NCBI GenBank assembly: GCA_947176505.1
Contig: CAMWQW010000008.1
Location: 62,001 to 126,000 of the forward strand
DNA from: an uncultured Lachnospiraceae bacterium
GTDB taxonomy: Bacteria > Bacillota > Clostridia > Lachnospirales > Lachnospiraceae
Reading direction: 5' to 3'
Length of the DNA: 64,000 nt
Position 1 is the stretch's first letter; the number at the start of each line of letters is the position of its first letter. Shown piece after piece: positions 26,768-34,732 of the stretch. Made by a program: the position numbers and the translations under genes. A model generated the notes under the pieces. It saw only the letters and a list, made by a program, of their open reading frames with translations. It ran no database searches and was not told the origin of the DNA.

Positions 26768-26842
26768 ACGGCATACCTCCACTTTTTTTCTGATTAAACT
26801 ATTGTCCATGCCGTTTTAACAGCATACATTTTTTTCACCTTT

Positions 26843-28708
26843 TCATTCAACTATAAACAATACAAATGCCTGACTTTCACTGCATTTTTTGTATTTTTGT
26901 TCAATCTCTTCCATATACTTACAACCTTGATCCACGATCAGAAATCCGTCTTTCGGTAATATGCTTTCTAACTCTGCTGATTCCATCACTCTTATTTCAT
27001 TTACCTGCGTAATTTCTTTATGCGCAGACTCCATATCCTGCAATCTGATAATGTCTACTTTCCTATCTTTCATGGCAAACTGTATCAAATCAATGTACTG
27101 GAATCCGCCGCTATACAAATAGCTGACCGGTGCTTCATACTCTGTCATATACTGTGCAATTCTCAGATTGTAATAATCCACATCGTTGAAGGGCTTCGTA
27201 TACTTTTCTCCGAGGCCAAGGGCAAGTAATATTTCCATGAAAAGAATTACACCCAACGCATATATGTATTTACCAAAGCGTTTTCCAACATAAACACACA
27301 TCATTACAAATATCATCAAAAAGGTGCCAAAGAAGAATGCTTTCGGAAATTCCCATGTAACCTTATAATTCCAGTCATCTGACAAATAACTGACTCCCGG
27401 AGCGAAATATCCTTGCATAATAGTCAGTCCGCTATGTACTGCGTACCAAAATGTAACTGTAAATAAAATTGCCGATAAAACTGTACTTTCTATAAAAACA
27501 CGTAATTTATGTTTCATCTCACAGAAAGCAAGCAATCCGATTCCGACAAAAACAGGAAGCAAATGCTCATTATATCTTCCATAGATAAATCCGTCTAATC
27601 TGTCAGGGGACATGGTTGCTGTCGTAGTGATGATAAATTCTCCCAGCATCGAAAGCAGACAGAAAAAGTAAAAATATTCTATATTCCCGTCATTTTCCGA
27701 CTTTTCTTGCTTCCCATGATTTATAAGTAAATTTTGAAACATTCGATATGTCTTATGAAAACAAATAAATACAGCCGGAACAAACAGCCCGAAGGATGCC
27801 ATAATCAGATAGTACAATTTTCCCGCACTGCTTATCAGAAATGCTTTGATACCTTGAGAAGTAAACAGGCTTTTCAATGTTTCAAGGCGTCCCCGATAAT
27901 CGTTAACAGACAATAACCTTACATCTGATACAGCATATACGGTATCCGTAACTCTTGTTTTCATCCACATCCCGCAGACTGTGCCTATTACTAACACTGC
28001 AAATATTGATGCCAGATACTTCCGTGCGGAAAATGTTTTCCATGCATACAAAATAAGCGTTATTACTGCTGCAATTACTACAGCTACTGTACGCATATGC
28101 ACAAAATATATATATATAAGTGACAGCACAAGTAATATTGCATTTATCATATTCGGTTTTTCAACAAACAAAAGCATCTGATAACAGATGAATATATACA
28201 GAAACATAAGCAGCGCTTCCGCCAACGTCATTTGTACATAAAAGGACCACGGCGGATAGAAGGCTGCTATACCTACAGCCAACACAGCCTGCATTTTTCT
28301 TTCTTTTGAATCTTCTGCAAAGTGCAGTCTCTTATAAATTACCCAAAGTATTCCGACTGCACTGCATTGTAACAACATATTAACTGCAAGCGCTGCACGG
28401 TATGCTGTCACGCTGTCTTTACAAATCCACAATATCGGTGTAAGAATAATTCCGTATCCAAAAGAATAATACGAGCCGAGAGCTGCCGTGGAAGACCAGT
28501 CATAACCTAATGCCTGCGCTGCACTCGCCCAATAGCCAAACTCGTCCGGATATATGGAAAATCCACATATTTTATAAATATTAAATTGAAAAATGCAGAA
28601 AATAAGCAATATAAATAGCAACAAGTACCGGAAGAAGAATATCCTTCTTCCTCCGGCTACTGCTTGCACATCATTAGTACTTAACGATTGCATATGCACC
28701 CTGACCAC
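26843..28708 (-). CDS. GT-C-type polytopic membrane glycosyltransferase-like protein
   Basis: The 621-aa protein has about twelve hydrophobic helices. The first outer loop has YPDEFGYWASA (about residue 53-63), an acidic motif typical of GT-C transferases that use polyprenyl-phosphate sugars. The C-terminal 110 residues are soluble. It is encoded 75 bp before a DPM1-like donor synthase and overlaps the end of the secreted-protein gene by about 35 bp. The start is uncertain (ATG at 28708 or 28693), as neither has a clear ribosome site, so translation may depend on coupling to the upstream gene. Confidence 0.75.
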   Translation of the reverse strand: MVRVHMQSLSTNDVQAVAGGRRIFFFRYLLLFILLIFCIFQFNIYKICGFSIYPDEFGYWASAAQALGYDWSSTAALGSYYSFGYGIILTPILWICKDSVTAYRAALAVNMLLQCSAVGILWVIYKRLHFAEDSKERKMQAVLAVGIAAFYPPWSFYVQMTLAEALLMFLYIFICYQMLLFVEKPNMINAILLVLSLIYIYFVHMRTVAVVIAAVITLILYAWKTFSARKYLASIFAVLVIGTVCGMWMKTRVTDTVYAVSDVRLLSVNDYRGRLETLKSLFTSQGIKAFLISSAGKLYYLIMASFGLFVPAVFICFHKTYRMFQNLLINHGKQEKSENDGNIEYFYFFCLLSMLGEFIITTTATMSPDRLDGFIYGRYNEHLLPVFVGIGLLAFCEMKHKLRVFIESTVLSAILFTVTFWYAVHSGLTIMQGYFAPGVSYLSDDWNYKVTWEFPKAFFFGTFLMIFVMMCVYVGKRFGKYIYALGVILFMEILLALGLGEKYTKPFNDVDYYNLRIAQYMTEYEAPVSYLYSGGFQYIDLIQFAMKDRKVDIIRLQDMESAHKEITQVNEIRVMESAELESILPKDGFLIVDQGCKYMEEIEQKYKKCSESQAFVLFIVE

Positions 28709-29381
28709 CTGTTGTATCGAAAGTGATCGTATCTGGATTGGAATCTGTATCCTGAAGAACAGTTACTGCTCCGCCCGGACGTACACAAATCACTGCAAAA
28801 GTCTTACCATCCTGTGTAAATGACTTCGGAATACCAACTTTTACTGTAATCTTCTCACCATCCTGTGAAAGCAGACTGAACTGTCCGCCGGCTTTCTTAC
28901 CAATCTCAATGTTGATGCAGGGACCTACCGTAGCGCCTAAAGCTGCCGCCGCATTATCGATTACTGCCTTGGCAAGATTGCTCTTCTTCACATCCATGTT
29001 GGAAAATCTTGCGTATGGAACTTCTCCTGCCGCAAGACCATAACTTCCTGCGATTCCTGCAAGGCTGCTTGTGATTGCTGTTCCGTTTACGCTGGTTGCA
29101 ATATATACACCCTGTATTGTCGATTTCACACCTGCAACTGTATTAGTTACAGGAATTTCAGCAATACTGCTTACGGAACCGCCGCCATCATTACTTTCAT
29201 TAATGATAGCAATCACTTTTTCTTCCACTGTCTCTGCAGGCTGACTACATGATCCGCCTATCACAGGATCACCACTACCCGTAACAGGATCGCCGCTTGC
29301 AAATACACTCATAGAAGGTGCTGCTATAAGAGCAACTGTCAAAGCGCTTGCCATCATTCTTTGAATGAATTTTGTTTTCAT
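28674..29381 (-). CDS. Secreted protein of unknown function under the putative invertible promoter
   Basis: The 235-aa protein has a classical signal peptide, with a basic start, hydrophobic core ALTVALIAAPSMSVF and cleavage after VFA or FAS. A short GDPVTGSGDPVIGGS repeat follows, then a compact domain ending VTVLQDTDSNPDTITF and AYAIVKY. I do not recognise the family. AAGGAGG lies 8-9 nt before the ATG. The leader just upstream contains one inverted repeat of the recombinase segment, so expression may depend on its orientation. Its 3' end overlaps the GT-C gene. Confidence 0.78.
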   Translation of the reverse strand: MKTKFIQRMMASALTVALIAAPSMSVFASGDPVTGSGDPVIGGSCSQPAETVEEKVIAIINESNDGGGSVSSIAEIPVTNTVAGVKSTIQGVYIATSVNGTAITSSLAGIAGSYGLAAGEVPYARFSNMDVKKSNLAKAVIDNAAAALGATVGPCINIEIGKKAGGQFSLLSQDGEKITVKVGIPKSFTQDGKTFAVICVRPGGAVTVLQDTDSNPDTITFDTTGGQGAYAIVKY

Positions 29382-29410
29382 TCTCTCTCCTCCTTATAAA
29401 ATTTTGAAAA

Positions 29411-29437
29411 TTTCATAAAATAAAATAAATTATGAAA
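29411..29437 (-). repeat. Left inverted repeat of the recombinase segment
   Basis: The 27-nt site has 8-bp palindromic arms, TTTCATAA and TTATGAAA, around an asymmetric 11-nt A-rich spacer. Its reverse complement matches the right copy at 26 of 27 positions. Arms flanking a short spacer are the usual design of tyrosine recombinase crossover sites. Confidence 0.8.
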
Positions 29438-29495
29438 TAAGGATTTTTGAGACTTTTTAAGCATTGAAATAATACGCTACCATTTTTTTGACGGT

Positions 29496-30602
29496 CTAAA
29501 ACTTACTGTTCAATCTTTCCATTAAGATGCGCTTTTGTTTTACAGATGTGTGTACATATAACTGTAATGTTATGTGTATGTCGGAATGTCCCATAATCTC
29601 ACACAAACTTTTCGCATCAAATCCCAACTCAACGCACCTGCTTGCAAAGCAGTGTCTTAGCGCATGAAAATGAAAGATAGTAAACCCGTTATCATTCAAA
29701 AAACGTTCAAACCGATACTGCAATGTACGAGGCTCACAATATTCAACTCTTTTTCCCGGAACAACATATTCTTCCGGTTTACCTTTTTTACACTTAAGAA
29801 ATTTAACCAGATTACTAGGTAACGGAATATCTCTTACGGAACTGCTTGTCTTAGGCTTCATAATATAGACTTCCGTCTCTTTTTTTTGACCTGAATATGT
29901 GCTTATCCGCTGCATTGTCTTATTGATATGAATTATTCCGGTATCCAAATCCACATCTTTCCACTGTAAGGCACATAGCTCTCCGATTCTGATTCCGGAA
30001 TTGATAGCAATCAATATGCCTGCCTGTTCCGGCACCTCTTTCGTATACAGTTGCTTTTCTACTTCGTTTATAGTTTCGATGGAGGGGAGTTCTTTTTTAG
30101 AAGATTTGTTTTCTTTTTTTCCAGTGAATGATGGAATGGGAATTATATAATGAATATTTTCATGCTCATTCTCATAATATTTGAGCGCCTGTCGAAATAA
30201 GCCAAATATATTTTTAATATACTCAGAAGATAGACCGTCATCTTTTTTGGTCAAAATAAATTTCCGTACCTTGTCAACAGTCAACATCTCCGGATACATT
30301 TGCGCCCAATACGGTAACAGATGGTTTTCGACAATTTTTCGATAATTTGCATAAGTTGACGGTTTCCAATCTTTTCTTTTCTGTTCCAGCCAGAAATATA
30401 GGATAACCCCTATTGTATCCCCCTTTCCTCTGATATCACCGTATTTTTCTATATATTTTTGCATCTTCTTCCTTACTTCATTATAGTTTTTTCCGTAAAT
30501 AGAATGATATTTACGCTTTTTATTTCCATCATAACCTAAGATAACCCGTCCTTCCCATCTTCCGTCTTTACGTTTATAGATATTACGCCCTTTTCTCGCC
30601 AT
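29496..30602 (-). CDS. Tyrosine recombinase (phage-type integrase family)
   Basis: The 368-aa protein has an N-terminal AP2/arm-binding-like domain (about 1-50, KDGRWEGRVILGY), a SAM-like core-binding domain (about 60-165), and a catalytic domain with Arg in SGIRIGELCALQW, the HALRH box near residue 320, and GHSDIHITLQLYVH ending in the nucleophile tyrosine near 350. All catalytic residues appear present. It is enclosed by 26-bp inverted repeats lying 58 bp past its stop and 78 bp before its start, and no other phage or conjugative gene is adjacent. It most likely inverts its own segment (inference). Confidence 0.9.
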   Translation of the reverse strand: MARKGRNIYKRKDGRWEGRVILGYDGNKKRKYHSIYGKNYNEVRKKMQKYIEKYGDIRGKGDTIGVILYFWLEQKRKDWKPSTYANYRKIVENHLLPYWAQMYPEMLTVDKVRKFILTKKDDGLSSEYIKNIFGLFRQALKYYENEHENIHYIIPIPSFTGKKENKSSKKELPSIETINEVEKQLYTKEVPEQAGILIAINSGIRIGELCALQWKDVDLDTGIIHINKTMQRISTYSGQKKETEVYIMKPKTSSSVRDIPLPSNLVKFLKCKKGKPEEYVVPGKRVEYCEPRTLQYRFERFLNDNGFTIFHFHALRHCFASRCVELGFDAKSLCEIMGHSDIHITLQLYVHTSVKQKRILMERLNSKF

Positions 30603-30641
30603 TTAATTTCCCTCCATTCACCATAAAATTGTAAAAAGATA

Positions 30642-30669
30642 TTGACATAACTTGGATTTAAGTTACAAT
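30642..30669 (+). promoter_or_regulatory. Outward promoter inside the invertible segment
   Basis: A perfect TTGACA and TACAAT are separated by 16 bp on the plus strand. The spacer holds a perfect dyad, TAACTT-6 nt-AAGTTA (30648-30665), which is a likely repressor site. In the present orientation it transcribes into a gene-free stretch. Confidence 0.75.
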
Positions 30670-30680
30670 AAAAAAGAGAA

Positions 30681-30707
30681 TTTCATAATTTATTTTATTT
30701 TATGAAG
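30681..30707 (+). repeat. Right inverted repeat of the recombinase segment
   Basis: This copy is inverted relative to the left one and is identical over 26 bp, with the last base G instead of A. Both copies are followed on the plus strand by TAAGG, so a short direct repeat is superimposed on the inverted core. Confidence 0.8.
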
Positions 30708-30770
30708 TAAGGTATTTTGTATCCGAACACTTTATACTAACAGAATAGTCAATTTATAGAAGAAAGAAAA

Positions 30771-30799
30771 AGGATCTTGGGAAAATATCTCAAGATCCT
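30771..30799 (-). terminator. Terminator of the MATE gene
   Basis: A perfect 9-bp stem (AGGATCTTG pairing with CAAGATCCT) has an 11-nt loop. On the minus strand it is followed by TTTTTCTTTCTTC. It would also weaken plus-strand transcription from the promoter at 30642. Confidence 0.8.
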
Positions 30800-30851
30800 A
30801 AAATAATTCATCCAAAACAATGTAATATTCTCATCTTATCCGGTACTTCAC

Positions 30852-32255
30852 CTACGGTTTTTTATTTTCTACCGCCTCTATGTTTTCTTCTCTCTTATTG
30901 TCCTCGTCTGCTGCTTTCATCTCGCGAATCACGCTCATCCCAATCGGTATTGATAACGTCAACGCACAAACATCCGACACAGCCTGACAAACCTCAACGC
31001 CCTTTAACTCCAAAAAATACGGAAGAATAGCAATAAGCGGCAAGAAAAATATTCCTTGTCTAGCCGAAGAAACGATTGACGCCTTCACTCCTTTACCGAT
31101 AGATTGCAGCATCATGTTACACATAATTATCCATGAGCTCAATGGGAAAGCAATAACAGAATAGCGCAGTGCCGCCGTTCCCACTTCAATAACTTCCAAA
31201 TCATCTTTACGGAAAACAGTCACAAGCTGCGGTGCAAAAATATAGACAACTACTGCCAATCCGGAAAGTACCACAAAAGCAAACTTCACACAGAACCAAT
31301 AACCTTCCAGTACTCTCTTATATTTCCCCGCTCCATAATTAAACCCACAGACAGGCTGAAATCCCTGTCCGAATCCAATCAAAGCAGAGTTGGCAAACAT
31401 CATAATACGGGACACAATGGACATTCCCGCAATCGCCGCATCGCCATACACACTGGCAGCATGATTTAAACAAATCGTAGCAACGCTGGCAAGTCCTTGT
31501 CTGAATAATGCCGGTATTCCCCCTCTTATAATTTCCTGATAAAAGTGCAGACTTGGTTTAAAGTTGCGGAAACGAATCCTAATATTTCCTCCTTTTGTTG
31601 CCATAACCAGAAGAAAAATAAAACTCAGATATTGGCTGATTGTAGTTGCCAGTGCCGCTCCCGCAACTCCCATTCCGCATGTAAATATTAGAATAGGATC
31701 TAAAACAATATTAATTACCGCACCCGACACAATTCCAATCATTGCATAAAACGCACTACCCTGAAAACGCATTTGGTTATTTAAAACAAGAGACGCCGTC
31801 ATTGCCGGTGCGCCAAACAAAATAATTCTCAAATAAGCTACCGTATATGGCAAAATCGTCGGCGTAGAACCAAGCGCGTAGGAAAGAGGCTCAATAAAGA
31901 AAATGCAGCTAAGCATGATAATAATTCCAGCAAAAAACGATGTAAAAAACCCGACGGCAGACATTTTTTCCGCTTCCTCTATATTCCCTGCCCCTAATTT
32001 TCTTGAAATAAAATTACCTGAACCATGTCCAAACAAAAATCCCACTGCCTGAATAATCGCCATCAATGAAAAAGCAACTCCGACTGCAGCCGTAGATTGT
32101 GTATCCAGCTTACCTACAAAAAAGGTATCCGCCATATTATAAAAAGAAGTAACCAACATACTCAATATCGTCGGAACAGCAAGTCTACACACAAGTTTTT
32201 TTACCGGCTCTTTAGTCATATAGATTCTTTTTTCTTCCGCATCCGCAAATTTCAT
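30852..32255 (-). CDS. MATE family efflux transporter
   Basis: The 467-aa protein has twelve predicted helices in two MATE repeats, with KKLVCRLAVPTILSMLVTSFYNMADTFFVG near the start and FGQGFQPVCGFNYGAGKYKR near residue 290-310, both hallmark segments. It should export cationic drugs or metabolites using a Na+ or H+ gradient. Substrates cannot be predicted. The charged C-terminal tail is cytosolic. A promoter with an overlapping dyad lies upstream, pointing to repressor control. Confidence 0.93.
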   Translation of the reverse strand: MKFADAEEKRIYMTKEPVKKLVCRLAVPTILSMLVTSFYNMADTFFVGKLDTQSTAAVGVAFSLMAIIQAVGFLFGHGSGNFISRKLGAGNIEEAEKMSAVGFFTSFFAGIIIMLSCIFFIEPLSYALGSTPTILPYTVAYLRIILFGAPAMTASLVLNNQMRFQGSAFYAMIGIVSGAVINIVLDPILIFTCGMGVAGAALATTISQYLSFIFLLVMATKGGNIRIRFRNFKPSLHFYQEIIRGGIPALFRQGLASVATICLNHAASVYGDAAIAGMSIVSRIMMFANSALIGFGQGFQPVCGFNYGAGKYKRVLEGYWFCVKFAFVVLSGLAVVVYIFAPQLVTVFRKDDLEVIEVGTAALRYSVIAFPLSSWIIMCNMMLQSIGKGVKASIVSSARQGIFFLPLIAILPYFLELKGVEVCQAVSDVCALTLSIPIGMSVIREMKAADEDNKREENIEAVENKKP

Positions 32256-32278
32256 GTAATCGCCTTACCTTTCTGAAA

Positions 32279-32320
32279 CTATACTTATTTCAGTATAGTA
32301 GCAGATAAAAATTTTTTCAA
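32279..32320 (-). promoter_or_regulatory. MATE promoter with overlapping operator dyad
   Basis: On the minus strand, TTGAAA and TATACT are separated by 17 bp (32292-32320). A perfect 7-bp inverted repeat, CTATACT-6 nt-AGTATAG (32279-32298), covers the -10 element and likely start point, as in MarR- or TetR-type repression. No such regulator gene is adjacent. Confidence 0.7.
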
Positions 32321-32445
32321 TTGTATTTTCTCTTAAACGAAATGACATATATAAAAATATTTCACATACATAATTATTAATATTCTGTGTATACTATTCC
32401 TAATCCATAATATTTCTACTTATCTTACACAGAAAGGAATTTTAC

Positions 32446-33048
32446 ATGAACCCAAAAGCATTATTTCAACTATCTTATGGTCTGTATGTAGTTTCAACAA
32501 AACACGACAAAAAAATGAATGGATGTATTATCAATACGGTAACGCAGGTGACAGATAACCCGAAACAAATTGTGGTTGCAATTAATAAAGACAACCTAAC
32601 CTGTGAATTAATTCAAAAATCCGGGATATTAGCGGTTTCCGTACTATCTGAAACAGCTCCATTTTCTCTCTTTCAACATTTTGGATTCCAAAGCGGAAGA
32701 AATACTGATAAATTTGTAGACTTTCCTTTTTCCATGACTAAACAAGAACTTCCTTATTTGCACGAACACACTACGGCATATTTAGACTGTAAAGTTGTAA
32801 ATAGTTTTGACTGTGGAAGCCATATGCTGTTCCTTGCTCTCGTATCGGATTGTGAGGTTCTTTCCGGCGAAAAAGCAATGACTTATTCTTTTTATCATGA
32901 ATTTGTAAAACCACAGCCTGCTGCCTCTTCTTCCAAAGGATGGCGCTGCGTAGTCTGCGGCTATATTTATGAAGGAGAAGAACTCCCTCCTGATTTTGTG
33001 TGTCCTTGGTGTAAACACGGTGTAGAAGATTTCGAGAAAATCACTTGA
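32446..33048 (+). CDS. Flavin reductase-rubredoxin fusion (high-molecular-weight rubredoxin type)
   Basis: The 200-aa protein has an N-terminal flavin reductase-like FMN-binding domain (about residues 1-150, YGLYVVSTK, NGCIINTVTQVTDNP, and SVLSETAPFSLFQHFGFQSGR). A Pro/Ala/Ser linker leads to a C-terminal rubredoxin with Cys168, Cys171, Cys186 and Cys189 and PPDFVCPWC. Such fusions pass electrons from NAD(P)H to flavodiiron proteins that remove oxygen or nitric oxide in anaerobes. The start has AGAAAGGA upstream. The 3' end overlaps the convergent Cys-rich gene by 8 bp. Confidence 0.92.
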   Translation: MNPKALFQLSYGLYVVSTKHDKKMNGCIINTVTQVTDNPKQIVVAINKDNLTCELIQKSGILAVSVLSETAPFSLFQHFGFQSGRNTDKFVDFPFSMTKQELPYLHEHTTAYLDCKVVNSFDCGSHMLFLALVSDCEVLSGEKAMTYSFYHEFVKPQPAASSSKGWRCVVCGYIYEGEELPPDFVCPWCKHGVEDFEKIT

Positions 33049-33373
33049 TCATAATTCCTTCTTCTTCCGCTCTCAGTTTACACCCGTTTTCATAAGAGCC
33101 AATTTCACATATTTCAGCTCTCTTTTGCTTCATACAGAAATCGCAGGAAGGACAAGGCTTTTTCTCCCCGGCAAAATTACGGGGAAGCGCCTGTCCTTTC
33201 TCATTATGTCTGCATGTACTGCACCAACAGAGAGAACATTCTTTATATAATATAACTTGATTTTCTTCACTTTGTTTCTCTGATTCTATATGTTCACTTT
33301 TTACAGAAATACTTTTTTCTTCCTGTGATATATAATCGAATAGATTTAATTGTCCTTCTACCTGTTTCTTCAT
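33041..33373 (-). CDS. Cysteine-rich protein of unknown function
   Basis: The 110-aa protein begins MKKQVEGQLNLFDY. The C-terminal half is dense in cysteines: CSLCWCSTCRHN, then PCPSCDFC, then ICEIGSYENGC, nine in all, probably binding zinc or an iron-sulfur cluster. The QLNLFDY start resembles short motifs in DNA-associated phage proteins, but I cannot name the family. The ATG at 33373 has AAAGG 9 nt upstream, better than the ATG at 33397. It is convergent with the rubredoxin fusion gene. Confidence 0.65.
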   Translation of the reverse strand: MKKQVEGQLNLFDYISQEEKSISVKSEHIESEKQSEENQVILYKECSLCWCSTCRHNEKGQALPRNFAGEKKPCPSCDFCMKQKRAEICEIGSYENGCKLRAEEEGIMIK

Positions 33374-33731
33374 AGATATAATCCTTTGTATATTCATAAA
33401 TATTAATTTACGGCTTAATTATTATTTTAACACTTATCTTTCATATTATCAAAATCTACAAATTTAATATTTTAACTATCTTCTCTAAAAAATCTATATT
33501 GAGTACTATGTAAATAATGATTTATTACTTTATCCATGATATGATAAAAAAGCCCGTATTTATAGGATTGCAACCTGAAATTTACATGAAAAAATTTAAA
33601 AGCAACACGAAAGTGATAGAATTTACATCCATGTTTTTCTAAAATACATGATAGATAATGACCGGTCATAATAAAAAGTGCTTCATAAAGTTGAAGTTAC
33701 AAAACAATCACAATTAAGAAAGGACTAAAAA
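33374..33731. other. Intergenic region with a 12-bp palindrome
   Basis: This 358-bp AT-rich region holds a 65-codon minus-strand open frame (33472-33669) without a ribosome site, which I do not call. A perfect palindrome, ATGACCGGTCAT, at 33658-33669 stands out for its GC core, 62 bp before the XRE gene. It could be an operator. No clear promoter was found. Confidence 0.5.
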
Positions 33732-34658
33732 ATGAGCTTAGGGGAAAATCTACAATATTTAAGAAAAAGAGACAATATCACACAGGAACAACTGGCGGAA
33801 CAGCTTGAGGTATCAAGGCAATCCGTATCTAAATGGGAATCCGATACCACATATCCCGAAATGGAAAAATTATTTCAATTATGTCAGATATTTCATTGCA
33901 GTATTGATGATTTTGTACAGGGAACTATTAAAGATGTCAATTTAGAAGAAAAAAAAGAATACGACAGACATATGAATGAATTCAGCAAATTTATATCTCT
34001 TGGTGTTGGATTAATCTTTTTGGGCATTTGTTCTATGTTTTTTATTTACGGATGTAACTTTTTTGTAGGAAGGGGAGAAGTGATTAGGGAAGAATTTTCT
34101 ACTATGATACTTCTTGTTTTCCTGACAATCAGTGTAGCAATTTTAATTATAGCAGGAATACAACATTCTGATTTTATTAAGAAACATCCAATTGTTGAGA
34201 ATTTCTATTCACAAAATGAAATAGATGCTTTTAATAAGAAATTTTCAATCATGATTGCTGCAGGCGTATCTGCTATTTTAATAGGAATCATCATTATCAT
34301 GGGATTAGATGCCGCCTATCCGCAGATAGATTATTATGAATATTTAGAGTCTTTAGAATCATCTTTCTTTATGTTCTGTATTATGATTGGTGTAACAGTC
34401 ATTGTTTATGCAAGTTTACAGAAATCCAAATACAATATTGACGAATACAATAAAGAGCATGATATAAATTCAAGAGAATATAAAAAATCAGAACAAAAGA
34501 GTCGTGCCTGCGGATGTATTATGCTTATCTCTACAATTATCTATCTGCTCTTTGGATTCATAAGAGGCGGATGGGGAATGCCGTATGTTGTTATATTTGC
34601 AGTAGGTGGCATATGCTGCGCAATTGCATCAATTATAATCAATGCAAAAAATAATTAA
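33732..34658 (+). CDS. XRE-family regulator with C-terminal membrane domain
   Basis: The 308-aa protein begins with an XRE/Cro domain (residues about 5-60, DNITQEQLAEQLEVSRQSVSKWE). A short charged linker follows, then about six hydrophobic helices in paired groups (for example LGVGLIFLGICSMFFIYG, FSIMIAAGVSAILIGIIIIMG, and a final pair near the end). The ligand is unknown. AGAAAGGA lies about 8 nt upstream of the ATG, and a strong terminator follows the stop. Confidence 0.88.
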   Translation: MSLGENLQYLRKRDNITQEQLAEQLEVSRQSVSKWESDTTYPEMEKLFQLCQIFHCSIDDFVQGTIKDVNLEEKKEYDRHMNEFSKFISLGVGLIFLGICSMFFIYGCNFFVGRGEVIREEFSTMILLVFLTISVAILIIAGIQHSDFIKKHPIVENFYSQNEIDAFNKKFSIMIAAGVSAILIGIIIIMGLDAAYPQIDYYEYLESLESSFFMFCIMIGVTVIVYASLQKSKYNIDEYNKEHDINSREYKKSEQKSRACGCIMLISTIIYLLFGFIRGGWGMPYVVIFAVGGICCAIASIIINAKNN

Positions 34659-34674
34659 ATATACCACAAGCCAT

Positions 34675-34714
34675 AAAAGCTGTTAAAGTAATTATTTGTA
34701 CTTTAACAGCTTTT
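34675..34714 (+). terminator. Terminator after the XRE/membrane gene
   Basis: A perfect 16-bp stem, AAAAGCTGTTAAAGTA with its reverse complement, has an 8-nt loop and ends in TTTT. It is symmetrical enough to serve the convergent metallophosphoesterase gene at 34733 as well. Confidence 0.88.
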
Positions 34715-34732
34715 AACTATCGACTTCATGAA

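Larger units (their letters stand above)
29411..30707. mobile_element. Putative invertible promoter segment carrying its own recombinase
   Basis: A 26-bp inverted repeat (29411-29437 and 30681-30707) encloses one tyrosine recombinase gene and an outward promoter at 30642-30669. The promoter lies 12 bp from the right repeat and faces right, where only a terminator hairpin and the 3' end of a convergent gene follow. Inversion would place it about 60 bp before the start of the secreted-protein gene at 29381. Inversion itself cannot be seen in one sequence. An excisable element with palindromic attachment sites is the alternative. Confidence 0.6.

Noticed and set aside
33472..33669. 65-codon minus-strand open frame with a plausible tail
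   Set aside because: No ribosome site, composition like the surrounding AT-rich spacer, no recognisable motif.
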